Notes under the pieces: generated by a model
The model's input: only the letters and a program-made list of their open reading frames with translations
Told to the model about the DNA's origin: nothing
The model's database searches: none
Assembly: GCF_025961225.1 (NCBI RefSeq)
Contig: NZ_JAOQNG010000005.1
Span: forward strand, 372,001 to 436,000
Length of the DNA: 64,000 nucleotides
From: Azospirillum canadense
Lineage (GTDB): Bacteria; Pseudomonadota; Alphaproteobacteria; Azospirillales; Azospirillaceae
Reading direction: 5' to 3'
Shown: in pieces, positions 34,001 to 38,258 of the stretch
Layout of the letters: each line of letters begins with the position of its first letter
Position numbering within the stretch: the first letter of the stretch is position 1
Program-made: the position numbers and the translations under genes

Positions 34001-36720
34001 CCCAGGCCCGCAGCACCATCGCCGACGCCGAAGCCCGCATTCCCCGTTACGAGGCCGCCCTCGCCGCCCTCCGCCTGCCGCCCGAGACCGCCGCCGTCAC
34101 CGAGCGCGTCCCCGCCGTGCTGCCGGGCTTTGACGCCACGGCCGTTCCCATCCCGCGCCGCCGCGCCACGGACGAGGAACTGGCCCTCGCCCCCGACACC
34201 AAGATGATCGAGGCTGCGGAGAACCACATCTGGGCGATCCGCGAAGCGGCCGGCAAGGCGCTGCTCCGCGCCATGTCCAAGGAGTGGATGGACGGCCGCA
34301 CGACCGCCCGCGGCTTCCACCGCGCCACCGTCGGCCAGTACGCCGGCCTCGACATCGTCGTCGAAACCGGCGGCCCCCACGGCAACGACACCGTCGCCGT
34401 CGGCCTCGCCGTCCCCGACACCGACATCCGCCTCCGCGCCTTCAGCACGGACATGACGAAGCTCGGCAAGCAGCCCAGTGGTTCCGGGTTCCTGCAGGAC
34501 CTCTCGTCCACGGTGCGCGGCATCGCCTTCGACATTGCCCATGACCGCCGCTCCATCGAGAACGCCCACCAGGACATCGCCCAAGCCGAAGCCGCCATGG
34601 GCAAGCCGTTTGAGCACGCCGCCCGCCTGGAAGCCCTCCTGATCCGCCAAGCCGAAATCGACGCCCAGCTCGCCGACACCATGCCCGTCACCGGCCTCGA
34701 CGCCGACGGCAACACCGCCGACGGCACCGCCGGCGACGACGTGCAGCCCGACCAGGACCAAGTCGCCTCCCTGGAACCGGCCTACGATGAACGCGCTGAC
34801 CTCGACAACGTCGAAAAGCGCTCCTACCAGGCCGGCTTCGGCAAGGCCGCCAACTTCGTCCGCCACGCCGCCGACGGCGCGGTCACCTATTTCGACGCCT
34901 CGTCCTTCGCCCGCGAACTCGGCCGCGCCGCGGACCCCACCAACGGCCCGGCCAACCGCGCCCGGGCCCTCGGCCTCGCCCACGCCGTCGCCGACCTCGG
35001 CATCGACCGCCTGAAAGCCGCCATCGACGAGCTTGCCCGCAAGGGCTATGGCTCCCGCGACGACTTCCGCGGCAAGGCCGAGGCTCGCGAGTACCTGATC
35101 GCCGCCGCCGCCGTGAACGGCTGGGGCCGCAGCATGGAGCCCCACGAAGCCCTCACCGAGGCCGGCTGGCCCACGTGGCAGTCCGCCCTGACCGCGGAAA
35201 TCGCCGCCCAGCGCTTCGCCGCCGAACCCGCCGCCGACATCCACGACCGCGACCTCTACGCCGTCATCCGCGAGGATGGCTTCGCCGCCGAGGTGATCGC
35301 CGCCGCCAACCGCCTCCCCGCCGCCCACCGCCACGACCGCAGCCCCGCTGACATCCACGCCGCCGTCCTCGCCTTCGCCACCCGCGCCGTCGATGACCTC
35401 GCCCGCCAGTACCAGGAGAGCGTCGCTCAGAAGGCCGCCTGGCAGATGCAGAGCTACTTCGGCATGCCCTCGGCCATTCAGCGCGCCCTCTACGACGCCC
35501 TGCCGACCGACGCCATGCGCGCCGACTACGACACCCGCCACGCCGCTCACGGCCGCGACATGGCCAACAAGCGCCGGGACTACCGCTACGGGGGCGCCTC
35601 GGCCTACGCCGCCCCGCCGCCCGTCGCCGCCGCCGGCGAAGGCGTCCTCGACACGCTGCGCGCCCTGATCGCCCCGTCAGCCCAGGAGACGCCCATCCCG
35701 ACCGCCCCTACCGCTCCCCGGTCCGAGCGCAGCGAGGACCACCCCGCCGCGCCAGCGGCGCCCCAGGCCATCACTCCGGCCGCCACGTCCGCCCCCGTCA
35801 CCTTCGCCGCCGACCTCCAGTCCACCATCCTCGCCAACCCCCAGGCCCTGGCGTCCATCCACGCCGCCTTGTCCGCCGGCACCGACCCGACGCTCCTGCT
35901 GGTCCGCCTCGCCCGCGACACCGCCTACGACCTCGCCCAGACGCCGGCCCTCGCCGATCCGCAATACGCCGCGGATCTGCAGGCCTTCGTCGCCACCCTG
36001 TTCAAGCCCGCCACCGCGGCCGAGCACCTCCATCCCCTGCTCGCGGCCATCCAAGCCGCCAAGGAGCAACTCGCCATGCCGACCACCGCCGATCCCGCGA
36101 ACCCGCCCCCATCCGGCACCCACATCCTGGACGGACGCCGTTTCGCCACCGTGACCTTCACCTCCACCCACGCCGCCAACGCCTATATGGCCGAGAACCC
36201 TCAGCACGGCGTCCTCACCGTCACCGACAACGGCACCATCCACGTCGCCCACATTGAGGACATGGGCCAGCCCGTCCGTACCCTCCCCACCCCAGAAGCC
36301 CAGCCCGCGACACCGCCCGCCCGCGACCTATCGCTCCATTGCCGCGAAGACCGCGCGTTCGACCTCCACCAGCGCGCACAAACGGCCGAGGCCCTGCGCA
36401 ACCCGCTCCCGATCTACCAGGAGGCCGTCATCCAGTTCGACGACAACGAAGCCGCCCTCCGCGTCGAGCGGCTGGCCGGCAAGCACGAGGACGCCGCCCG
36501 CTCCGGCGAGGCCCTGCTGGTCCTGGACCTTCTCCGCCACGCCGCCGCCTCCCAGGTGCTCCGGGTGCCCGCCGCCCGCGAAGCCGCCCTCGCCGCCGGC
36601 CTCCTTCCAACCATCCAGCAGACCGCGCAGACGCCCCCGCTGCCGCACTCTCTTCCGCACCGTTCCGGCACGCTCCGCCCCGACGATCAGTCCGTTGACC
36701 ACGACATGGCCGACGCCTGA
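16084..36720 (+). CDS. Giant polyvalent protein 2 (6,878 aa): methylase, two SNF2 helicases, intein
   Basis: Start ATG 16084 is supported by AAGGA 8 bases upstream and a promoter; the frame is open to a GTG at 15970. Order of parts (residues from 16084): zincin-like HEVIH 85-89; GNAT-like RNQGHGT 855-861; three related 65-residue repeats about 1932-2159; SNF2-type helicase with Walker A Lys2261 and DEAH 2331-2334; zincin-like HEAGH 2909-2913; second GNAT-like domain about 3790-3900; papain-like Cys3967/His3998/Asp4010; adenine methylase EPGCGIGNF from 4231 and NVPF 4296-4299; second helicase with Walker A Lys4970 and DE-CH box split by the intein (5132-5520). The methylase-helicase pair recalls DarB-type antirestriction proteins. 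The likely role, helping conjugating DNA establish in the recipient, is inferred. Linkers are Ala/Pro-rich. Average base composition varies sharply between domains. Confidence 0.8.
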   Translation: MAAQTMPPADRRLFDDALAEVARLVNRTTGNRARVLAANQLFDETGSYRPGAYGGTLGQDIIAVSLYDATGTPRPTRDLLKDTRHEVIHFLRDHGLIDPAAWTAFAANAAHWRRRYGIDALYQDANLTDAQLDEEATATAYAEWAAERLDAPNPPTRRGFTLMHRFFGAVRDTIQQPFTTLRSPLARSGAAEAAAAARRPLDAARAWFARIEQGLAAARAVPSSAAASATPAGTIIRTDAAVTVAGALHARDKHDRRTLSLFGLDPDPAPVPLVDAPPTPLFVEPASRPATAALDSGHASVEDAHHASQPASFPSQDTRDAADQPADRLQHAADHRAEGHAPGQPAGSHRLDAPAAGVEGPGSESAQPGPDAAAADGLAARRPGDQQPDVTPATAAQASSAPTAAMSGGADGSAARDRDAAVLTPLISVPGLDTFPEAHHAAVRAAVAGLPPEARRLLIVTQTPIGWLADDVIATLPDDERARLSAAPVQALDGARIIVTDVTALTPDALAAALIPIAAPHLPTDLFDQAAARAARQGEAIAHAIEAALTGALSPLTALSADTLAAAAAAAATITATHRSASDAAAGRDAPADAALSPATQFLHIRQHLAQPDDALLAAASKVFPDLAPAHVILSLHAHAAAQNFRSLGWLPARDALLAAHALQSPPFAAAIFAAAADAADFAANTAADRALLDDARTALRAARAALTTREVPATVPAVIHATAEAGHDAILTLQEHLFGARVAPEDLDSARTAARALLALAAETAAYPTRAAASPVGDQPQASTAATDGAADPAASDSAAPSRAAPPAALRLDDLRAGLRRDFPRLVVDFEGAGHAATTRQYRILRFSLPEALRNQGHGTRAMARIIDFADANGFLLTVPNLLGDANGNMPAGQRFLRRFGFEINLGETQRPDLVGKDYVTDAFYRDPDPSRRRILPPGLDAATLTPGGKETLSLLSLLGVTGDDVRDMPSGERMHRIVTALSAIDRITVLTTPARSDAPPATVSAAIPAGYALSLVRSGQYVLRHHTPGTDESRAVTRTVRHLGPDRDAALLRARVYLVGLNRSIPPTLHVLPDESAAPDRNPITPSQSTPSHSGDTESSADHAGVSSSAQGVDEASASPPAGGKTTDPDPDVAIRTVASPATALTADRSTWEGAIWAAANDRWNAGHSVVYGTSLRTTVIAPKNRDALRFHDGRIQAYEGRRQGREHWIDLGPYGQSIDSLAHGLGLPTSFDRSAARAAAMPQADTRDDTQDRLTPTQIEFGIATTLDRVDLEGPALIASLTRDDIARILRDEDPAYVSDVEAYLRATHPDLFGTQSLEQTTTSEPMSSWLIRAMALDVDTGALFDALGEHDIPAGAFVYHSPAAPVPASLAVATPNVQSAGNFAWSSTPIPNATLHTLGLLPAAVDTAAAVMRVHYDAEHGSERGYVLQMPTGDSRLRGATVARSSRHPGQWQVTWFDRNGFSGDTTRATPQEAFLEAFREGYRIPAPTLLRDLMQTSEFHAGNAATDEIARINAATHAGTRGTPFAPAAPAPGAPAPDLDLLRDAGFTDSEIASAREGRLNPRMIEQAAQGYVFWGDWTVTTPDVLANALRMYEDDLKPIAGRRERLAAVADRNGVLSAGEVSRIMGYGDTPGMTVAQIAADIDRQEQTARAAIARFERQHARAIASGLVPTPADPTASAATTQTEQDLQPTPVSPTERSEAPRATSAATATKPAAKQQTPTPATGAHDTLNAAPFLDPTTVALLRLASVADVDIQLMTPDERQQRIDAATAAADGVQVRDVHAPGDRFWYYLSKGEQAVRYTLRYHATTPGRDDDRHVRTFGEDFDDAVQKARIYLAAHTPAGQPIPALHTAEPDRRPIGARDEMDAPAATDDRSRSATLLRDLSSAPETAALRTARQSGPQSTTTATASAYDRNAPSTVATPLSAYGLKVKPLETRAGKPYWFVTGRIDEHQALLDRLGAASPFKLKNAWGRSFFDADPTDRILAAFAAANDPSKAPTDPLDAAGLILEKRTSRSTGKDFWTVRGDLTTNATLLDRLGAAAPSTFSGTATRAFFKGDPTEALRAALSGASLPAQDDTANRPSIDTPRAQRLIASNRLHVDADPKGNGFVVTGKTYDHRSILNDIGGTWDGSIKGYRFAADPTGHLGAALADLDARGSVAALDGGDAGRGIDAEEARVLLELRERERGRPDERQLDRPAAESVSDTTRALIERGLQFGIPAPVARDQIEDIALIHRAYERQNPLFILANAAGTGKTFVLGGAIRELREAGQERFVYLTLNTDLIEQIKRDLAPYGLDGVSFHTYAELSNAKSAPIDVHDTVVLADEAHNLKNVAASRGQKGQDLLRAARMTIAASATPFENPIEARYLAATGVFDSVGGFETWAKMYGAAQKSRTFINARTGREQTETIAYWPSNASKADGKAARDWFMARGIMTQRAMQIDPALVDVRFNRFAVSQEYVDLYNQVNAAYDDALDSYRDRDGNVVAAGRAADMLRHRENTLKRILEAAKLPGAIEQARTHLADGKRVALFTETKSDRELGRWRMLDAKPTERTYSADEVVAMMQEWRQEAAMARIYGDGDVPPPPFAEFIEDLAVAFDNRTIRFDLPSPADEIVAAFGKDAVAVYTGAVSAGQATKAKEAFRAGEKKLMVLTMAKGGTGLSLHDTDGDKPTVQLNLTLPWTATAVEQVSARCARYGLQSKAVVGWLFASNIPWEAEKLAPKVGRRMAEMGALVKGVDVRAADALTTDFDFEGTLDVRDLDPPAALQPAAVPTVFSTHQPIPYPPPPPRLPAPGETLTVDGWSWQSLLPGIVHGWPTDDSSLARRDALEAALAPHAARVLPQEAANGDILVTGAIYLRARTPDGQDAFTAADGLTIPMRDAEGHVKHIPLVAMTADDPVDILYHEAGHVHLREGRFDDHELAVFTDPAHDALFNDLAARYDLDRYPPSNSPGRLLEELACHLAGDWASSRAAAEPDRDGDQRSGDAPALRPRLGTVVRLPEDLIQVLNSLIDGTIGSRAASAETRAASLLDMGLSGLNDPRLFTPSDRLTAGGLAPTSSLYAPLTPPAARRPSRDTKTLDLFAWAAPTPQPTPSQTTSAPSSVDGTADRVAVPSATHSAEEAPATTPAAVGQAPAQADTPATPQLAAEPAPPEPVTPTDLRWLASALTRPDVTADPSLNAGHLYLSVYRPVGFGLPVRGLPFDTAALLPTTDAARVLLTEAPLPVSTLSRLELAPVSPAARLAALRAAYASEFATAATPAATHDRFELTPRDPDGYGGGAMVAPATADTSPVDARFILVEFDGYGIKTQSNHATQDEALLAAIARGYVTPTPGHYAEMAALGSFDHAPTPDDTPATNETEVAQPTSVSPAEQSEAPRAIGAATATTAAAVTHAPTPRFTDATYAAARRDVTAMRWLALKVEAAVLATGARGRAALVVSNATPKDLLDRQIMAAYGVDAADARTASNRAFEVEDQHLDPADRTVWRSQPSPTLADYPILTDALRTALADVGYAVNTDLSVTPIAAPQQDAAATPPGTDRDFAFTTWIRTAAADVASLRRIDVDRVMGYAHDAGALDAFAVWLRTARPDLAQEIADVQADRTTTAETIPSPAGAAAPDRTPDFLASFPPPVRTPDRQPPYLGDPADTAEQAALHDAIALDLSARLTALDGLADAATAGIDPRTGRRPRGPDEAADTARYVNAARAGETVAIRDTLAEYAAQFGHDAAARFEAHIRDAHARRQSEAAAQRAQADMPLFAASTTAPQTDRVDHLLADLAALEDTQPDFFANGTLSMSRAQETRIGYPEGAPADIDLDAIEAATPGNGWGTTAIRLVTALADRHGASLFVQAHAMLPDDHGDEDELVGYDESSQSRLIGWYERQGFTIVHDGGDTTDMRRSAASPTHEQAAWLDAALRGVPLQGTYPASAIRANLNDDGIHVAPRGSVLTPSPLDTETQDDLMNGGCFPLALAIHDATGLSLVGVRAYSNPMSSLIDHVAVALPDGTYLDARGILTREGLLDTMVGEAFVIEDIARDDVERLSNENSRSFVASASIAAATLLPLVDHVQPAHPTPATPAERSAAPRATGAAPAPAFAAGAEVPAQPATPTAFTITSQSDLAPTGQRAKVDANLTALRLLNTLTAEARPATADEQRTLARYSGWGHSPQIFDDAKAGDWAALRADLRSLLSDDAYAAARLTTINAHYTSHEVIASVWQATEDLGFPGGRVLEPGCGIGNFMGALPAGLAANTRMVGVELDPTTAAIARHLYPMVEIRAESFETTNLPPASMDLVIGNVPFGKIALHDPRHNKAGHSIHNHFIIKSLAFAKPGAVMALVTSRYTLDARNPSARRDIALGADLLGAVRLPETAFRANAGTDAVTDILFLRKRHAHEQPLDQSWIGTTTLDLPAQTDGADPVHINRYFVDHPSHVLGTFAVESGMYNANTLTVKPNPGPLAAQIAAAVSDIVEHARTSDRLWAAPAHATPTTAATAGDLEPSTAPADIKEGAFYLDDAGTIRIRRHGYGEPANVPAKEQAEVALLIQLRDTVHDILDLQSRDTTPLPSQSPSATSGAEGAAPAAEAADQDTMSQAPLWAPAQARLNALYDDYKSTYGAINRFSAINRGKDEDGEDVIARRYPKFGGFRRDPDFASVIALENFDDETQQASKAPIFSKRVLNAPREIRGADDAHGALLAVLEQTGRVDLSRMAALLGTDEPSVIAELKGAIYKDPTLDAAGQPAWVTADAYLSGNVRVKLRAAEAAAQDDPATYADNVAALQRVQPRDLHPRDIKARLGAPWIPAGDIQAFANAILGTDSVSVAYAPIINAWSVHAFRDVQRSVASRTEWGTRRRDALTLLEDALTGRPTEVYDVDSDGKRQKNAKATLAACEKREKIEETFGRWIWQDPDRATRLAAYYNEHFNNTVLRSFDGSHLTLPGLSTAINPRPHQRNVAWRVVQDGNTLMAHTVGAGKTFASIIAAMEEKRLGLTTKPAFAVPNHMLEQFAREYKQAYPAARLLIADKESVSPEYRKEFVARCALGDWDAVIFTHSTFSKIPVSVEATADFIREQVDDLEASIVAAKSGNDERGSLTVKRLETAKKNLTERLKGLINEDVKDDGITFEKTGIDRLFVDECFPYETPILTDRGWLPIGFVVESRLKANVLSMDRATGSLEWKPIIRWLPRERKTPMVKVIHERGEFICTDKHKIATGAGYVAAQDLDPGTPLYSLPEDIRPERGNTAAFLLEGLSGSSKFCSAGPSGAGLPPLRQDLPREAALGSAALLFTGMQVRLAEGAAAQDGRQDLRNLRNRVPVRLFGRGEQRETAVLFESMRGHLPQSSPRSRGAFRGDHRANARQILEGTEASGRIGAYEGEQSEQGPGDSRQDFGGHERQNLFGSWRERSTDRATEVVGRRAGPANGTRHTDGAGQGPVRIAATLLQGGHSGSISDAGYRGGWLDTPSSPVALFGQAQDRSVECSRVVRVEVYEPGSDGGRQPLCGDCSTVYDLEVADHHNYFAAGVLVSNCHLYKNLSFQTSRAGVSAPASQRAEDLFLKKEILEKRNPGRSLVGMTGTPIANRVAEMFVMQKYFDKPGLVARGIAHFDAWAANFGQDVTSIELAPDGASFRMNTRFAKYVNVPELLTHFRQFTDVQTADMLALPVPALLGGKPRVVSVPASPMQKAYIESIKERIEAIKAGDVLPTEDNMLKVTSDGRKAAADMRLLGFPADPEGGKAGAIGREVARIYHDTKDREFPIWGGARMSPNKGAMQAVFCDLGTPKADGSFNMYDAIRDAAVANGVPADRIKYIHDYSTDEAKARLFKDCRAGRVSVLIGSTDKMGVGTNIQDRLYAVLHADCPWRPVDIEQRDGRLVRQSNLHYDLKIPVEILIFGTEGTFDVYMWQTAQRKQEFISQVMTGNLEQREMEEIDSQALSYAEAKAILTGNPILMEKAGIDAEVAKLQRAYRNHEDDETTLRRTVTQARSTIADAEARIPRYEAALAALRLPPETAAVTERVPAVLPGFDATAVPIPRRRATDEELALAPDTKMIEAAENHIWAIREAAGKALLRAMSKEWMDGRTTARGFHRATVGQYAGLDIVVETGGPHGNDTVAVGLAVPDTDIRLRAFSTDMTKLGKQPSGSGFLQDLSSTVRGIAFDIAHDRRSIENAHQDIAQAEAAMGKPFEHAARLEALLIRQAEIDAQLADTMPVTGLDADGNTADGTAGDDVQPDQDQVASLEPAYDERADLDNVEKRSYQAGFGKAANFVRHAADGAVTYFDASSFARELGRAADPTNGPANRARALGLAHAVADLGIDRLKAAIDELARKGYGSRDDFRGKAEAREYLIAAAAVNGWGRSMEPHEALTEAGWPTWQSALTAEIAAQRFAAEPAADIHDRDLYAVIREDGFAAEVIAAANRLPAAHRHDRSPADIHAAVLAFATRAVDDLARQYQESVAQKAAWQMQSYFGMPSAIQRALYDALPTDAMRADYDTRHAAHGRDMANKRRDYRYGGASAYAAPPPVAAAGEGVLDTLRALIAPSAQETPIPTAPTAPRSERSEDHPAAPAAPQAITPAATSAPVTFAADLQSTILANPQALASIHAALSAGTDPTLLLVRLARDTAYDLAQTPALADPQYAADLQAFVATLFKPATAAEHLHPLLAAIQAAKEQLAMPTTADPANPPPSGTHILDGRRFATVTFTSTHAANAYMAENPQHGVLTVTDNGTIHVAHIEDMGQPVRTLPTPEAQPATPPARDLSLHCREDRAFDLHQRAQTAEALRNPLPIYQEAVIQFDDNEAALRVERLAGKHEDAARSGEALLVLDLLRHAAASQVLRVPAAREAALAAGLLPTIQQTAQTPPLPHSLPHRSGTLRPDDQSVDHDMADA
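17042..17254 (+). CDS. Small nested ORF in the +1 frame of giant gene 2
   Basis: Within a disordered linker of giant gene 2, the +1 frame reads ATG 17042 to TAA 17254, 70 codons. Almost every codon ends in G or C and the second half is protein-like (LTASTLQLLASKVQEAKAL). The host frame over the same bases is Gln/Ala-rich and composition-poor. It could be a real overlapping gene or a tract moved out of frame by compensating indels. There is no clear Shine-Dalgarno sequence. Confidence 0.3.
   Translation: MPPTSPPTASSTPPTTAPKATPPANPQDLTASTLQLLASKVQEAKALNPDPTQPLRMDSPLADLVISNRT
17304..17326. repeat. Perfect palindrome in a linker of giant gene 2
   Basis: Ten-base arms (17304-17313 and 17317-17326) flank the loop GAC; the segment reads SGGADGSAA in the host frame. 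It lies in the linker right after the nested +1 ORF. Confidence 0.5.
22490..22732 (+). CDS. Nested ORF with its own ribosome-binding site in giant gene 2
   Basis: ATG 22490 lies 7 bases after a perfect GGAGGA (22477-22482) and opens an 80-codon +1-frame ORF ending in TGA at 22732. From about 22562 on, nearly all its codons end in G/C and it reads like an acidic helical protein (LTPEEALQRLMEETPDAALT). In the host frame the same bases have A/T at many third positions. Coding preference returns to the host frame at the stop, where the first helicase domain begins. It may be an overlapping gene or a compensated double frameshift. Confidence 0.4.
   Translation: MEASKDTVSPPTRPATSARLLPTLTPEEALQRLMEETPDAALTLRKLESSSNSASESEDDPTSVSLTDLLPNLSVTPPAP
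29796..29812. repeat. Small palindrome in a linker of giant gene 2
   Basis: CGGCGCC-GAA-GGCGCCG forms 7-base perfect arms in the linker SATSGAEGAAPAAEA, between the methylase domain and the second helicase region. It is the same kind of element as at 3775 and 17304. Confidence 0.45.
31477..32643 (+). other. Intein in the Walker B (DE-CH) box of the second helicase
   Basis: The insertion is 389 codons and in frame. It starts with Cys (CFPYETPILTDRGW, block A), has a block B (GEFICTDKHKIATG) and ends with a block F/G (VYDLEVADHHNYFAAGVLVSN) before the extein Cys. Removing it joins ...LFVDE to CHLYKN, restoring DECH. The residue before the final Asn is Ser, not the usual His, which some active inteins tolerate. 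Between about codon 95 and codon 370 the host frame encodes no recognisable domain, because those bases encode the endonuclease in the +1 frame. Base composition drops here and in the flanking exons. Confidence 0.85.
31658..32599 (+). CDS. Homing endonuclease nested out of frame inside the intein
   Basis: This +1-frame ORF runs from ATG 31658 to TAG 32597-32599, 313 codons. The sequence GAAGG lies 6 bases before the ATG. Its first 30 residues shadow the intein block B. Then come three zinc fingers of CxxC...CxxxC form (Cys 32/35/50/54, 70/73/89/93, 110/113/133/137), a NUMOD3-like DNA-binding segment (about 160-200, RAKISEAMKGR) and a Vsr-like/EDxHD-type nuclease domain (about 210-305: YKVDIAG, LAIEVDGLTHR, DKRKTAVLNALGWSVLRF). 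Such nucleases are known as free-standing enzymes beside inteins and introns. It would cut intein-less alleles of the helicase gene. The last codons overlap intein block F. Confidence 0.8.
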   Translation: MSAANSSAPTSTRSRPAPDTLPPKTSIRERHCIHCQKTFVPSAEIPQHFCSKDCQEAANFARLDQAERVCPHCGRTFHAKRRWDLRRYCSPECRYAWRKAQPRKMVVKTCEICGTEFQFVSSGEANNAKRRFCSNPCAAIYRNRLPGRAERFEETIGPTRGKYWKGRKHPGASARMKENNPNKDPAIRAKISEAMKGRTFLARGGNGQLTEPQKLLAGVLGLPMELAIPTAPVKDQFESLPHCYKVDIAGPSRMLAIEVDGLTHRLRRWRFLDKRKTAVLNALGWSVLRFTNQEVMEDVNRCAEIVRRFTTSK

Positions 36721-36750
36721 CCATCATCCCTCGCACCAGCGCACACGCAA

Positions 36751-36779
36751 AGAAGCCCCGCCACAGAGACGGGGCTTCT
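36751..36779 (+). terminator. Hairpin terminator after giant gene 2
   Basis: AGAAGCCCCG (36751-36760) pairs perfectly with CGGGGCTTCT (36770-36779) across a 9-base loop, 31 bases after the stop of giant gene 2. The T run that follows is weak (GTCTTCG), so termination may be partial. Confidence 0.7.
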
Positions 36780-36900
36780 GTCTTCGCATCCGCCGCCGGT
36801 GCCGCGGGCGCTCATCAGAGTCCGTCAGGGTGCGCCGGTGACTCCCGGCTTGGCGCATCCCATAACTCTCACATTTCGGTAGTGATCTACCTACTTTCCG

Positions 36901-36929
36901 TTGACGAGGGGCAGCCCGGAGCGTAAAGT
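36901..36929 (+). promoter_or_regulatory. Promoter of the toxin-antitoxin pair
   Basis: TTGACG (36901-36906) and TAAAGT (36924-36929) are spaced by 17 bases. The -10 box runs into the palindromic operator that follows, so bound antitoxin would block transcription. Confidence 0.7.
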
Positions 36930-36943
36930 AGTGACCTCACTAC
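36928..36943. promoter_or_regulatory. Palindromic operator of the toxin-antitoxin pair
   Basis: GTAGTGACCTCACTAC is a perfect 7-2-7 inverted repeat overlapping the -10 box. A further half site GTAGTGA lies at 36879-36885 inside GGTAGTGATCTACC, upstream of the -35. Multiple half sites are usual for autorepression by VapB/Phd-type antitoxins. Confidence 0.65.
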
Positions 36944-36955
36944 CGGAGGTCCGCC

Positions 36956-37201
36956 ATGCCTTGTACCGTTTCCGCGGCCGACGCGAATCGGCAGTTTTCT
37001 GCGATCCTCGGGCAGGCCACCCAGGGCCAAACGGTCATTATCACCAAGCGTGGACAGCCCGTGGCGCAGCTTGTGCCTTATGACCAAGCCCCCAAGAAAA
37101 CGGGGGGCGGCACAGCCTGGACCCGTCTGTTCCAGACGCTGGAGGACGGTGTGGATCTCGGAGGCGAGCGGTTCGACCGTGACGCCCTGTATGACCGGTG
37201 A
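36956..37201 (+). CDS. vapB: Phd/YefM-type antitoxin (VapB role)
   Basis: This 81-residue protein matches the Phd/YefM antitoxin fold: SAADANRQFSAILGQATQG at the N-terminus, then TVIITKRGQPVAQLVPY, followed by a flexible C-terminal tail that would bind the toxin. GGAGGT lies 5 bases before ATG 36956. The promoter upstream carries a palindromic operator, so the protein presumably represses its own operon alone or with the toxin. The toxin starts 5 bases after the antitoxin stop. The gene symbol describes its partnership with a PIN toxin; by family it is Phd-like. Confidence 0.85.
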   Translation: MPCTVSAADANRQFSAILGQATQGQTVIITKRGQPVAQLVPYDQAPKKTGGGTAWTRLFQTLEDGVDLGGERFDRDALYDR

Positions 37202-37206
37202 GCGGC

Positions 37207-37659
37207 ATGCGCTTCACGCTCGATACCAACATTTTGGTCTACGCGGTCGATCGGTCTGCTGGCGACCGTCACCGGCAGGCTGTCGCCTTGATCCATCGCC
37301 TTCCTGGTCGGGATTGTGTGCTGACGCTGCAGTCTCTCGCGGAACTCTTCCGCACGCTTACCGGCGCCAAGCACGGCATCCCGCCGGCCCGTGCGGCCGA
37401 CATCGTCCAGCAGTGGCGCGATACGCTGCCCGTCGTGGCCGCCGATGACGCCTGTCTGACCGACGCGATGGATGCGGTCACCCATCATGGATGGTCCTTT
37501 TGGGATGCCATGATCTGGGCAACAGCAAAGCGCCACGGGTGCCGACTCCTGCTGTCGGAAGATGGTCAGGCCGGCCGCACGCTGGGCGGGGTGACCATCA
37601 TCAATCCGTTTGTCGAAAGCCCACAGCCGCTGCTTAACGAAGCGCTGGGCCCAACCTGA
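37207..37659 (+). CDS. vapC: VapC-type PIN-domain ribonuclease toxin
   Basis: This 150-residue PIN-domain protein carries the four conserved acidic residues visible as Asp6 (LDTN), Glu46 (LAELFR), Asp100 (SFWDAMI) and Asp119 (LLLSEDG). These bind Mg2+ and cut RNA, often tRNA or rRNA, in the VapC family. All are present, so it should be active. ATG 37207 is 5 bases after the antitoxin stop; a GTG at 37198 overlapping that stop is an alternative. The pair likely stabilises the element by post-segregational killing. Confidence 0.88.
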   Translation: MRFTLDTNILVYAVDRSAGDRHRQAVALIHRLPGRDCVLTLQSLAELFRTLTGAKHGIPPARAADIVQQWRDTLPVVAADDACLTDAMDAVTHHGWSFWDAMIWATAKRHGCRLLLSEDGQAGRTLGGVTIINPFVESPQPLLNEALGPT

Positions 37660-37706
37660 GGCCCCGGTGCCGTTATTCCGATAATCCCAACCGCTTGGAA
37701 GTTTGA

Positions 37707-37934
37707 ATGCCGCCTCGCCTTCTCATCACGGTGTCTCAACCGGGTGTGATTGGCGCCAACCAGTTAGCGAAGCGCCTGAATGAGCTGAAAAATAACTCAC
37801 AGATATCGGACTGGCACCCCGGCCGTTGGACTGACCGGAAGACCATGACTCCGTGGGAGATCATTTTCGACAGCGACAAAGACGCGCTCTTTGCGAAAAT
37901 GGAGTGGCCAGACGCAACGTTGCCGCGACCATGA
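37707..37934 (+). CDS. Small hypothetical protein downstream of VapC
   Basis: This 75-residue ORF begins LLITVSQPGVIGANQLAKRL and contains WHPGRWTDRKTMTPWEIIF. The codons are less GC-biased than in neighbouring genes. No clear Shine-Dalgarno sequence precedes ATG 37707. It has the look of a small regulatory or recently acquired gene. The function is unknown and it may not be expressed. Confidence 0.35.
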   Translation: MPPRLLITVSQPGVIGANQLAKRLNELKNNSQISDWHPGRWTDRKTMTPWEIIFDSDKDALFAKMEWPDATLPRP

Positions 37935-38258
37935 AACCCGCCACCACCGAGTTCGATGTGACGAGCGCTGATGGAGCGGATGGCCGCGTCACCTGATCCT
38001 TGGATGCCGCCACTGGTCGCACAGAAGAGACCTTGTTCTTCATCACTGACCATGACCACACCAAGCGGCATCGCAACTGTTCGGCTGTTCTAGGTTCAGG
38101 TTTCTGCAAGCGTCCGCCAAAGCCGGTTGAACAGGATCACCTGGAAGCGGTAATGGCCCTCACGCATAGGCTGCCCAGCGATGTCGTCCACCGTCCCCGT
38201 GCCGCTCACCCGCCCTGATCCGGAACATCCCCTCCCACCACCAGCAAAGGACCGATCC
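37935..38258. other. 324-base gap before the XRE regulator
   Basis: I see no protein-like frame here. An ATG at 38181 is in frame with the XRE regulator but lacks a ribosome-binding sequence, and the added residues are a Pro-rich shadow. Confidence 0.4.
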
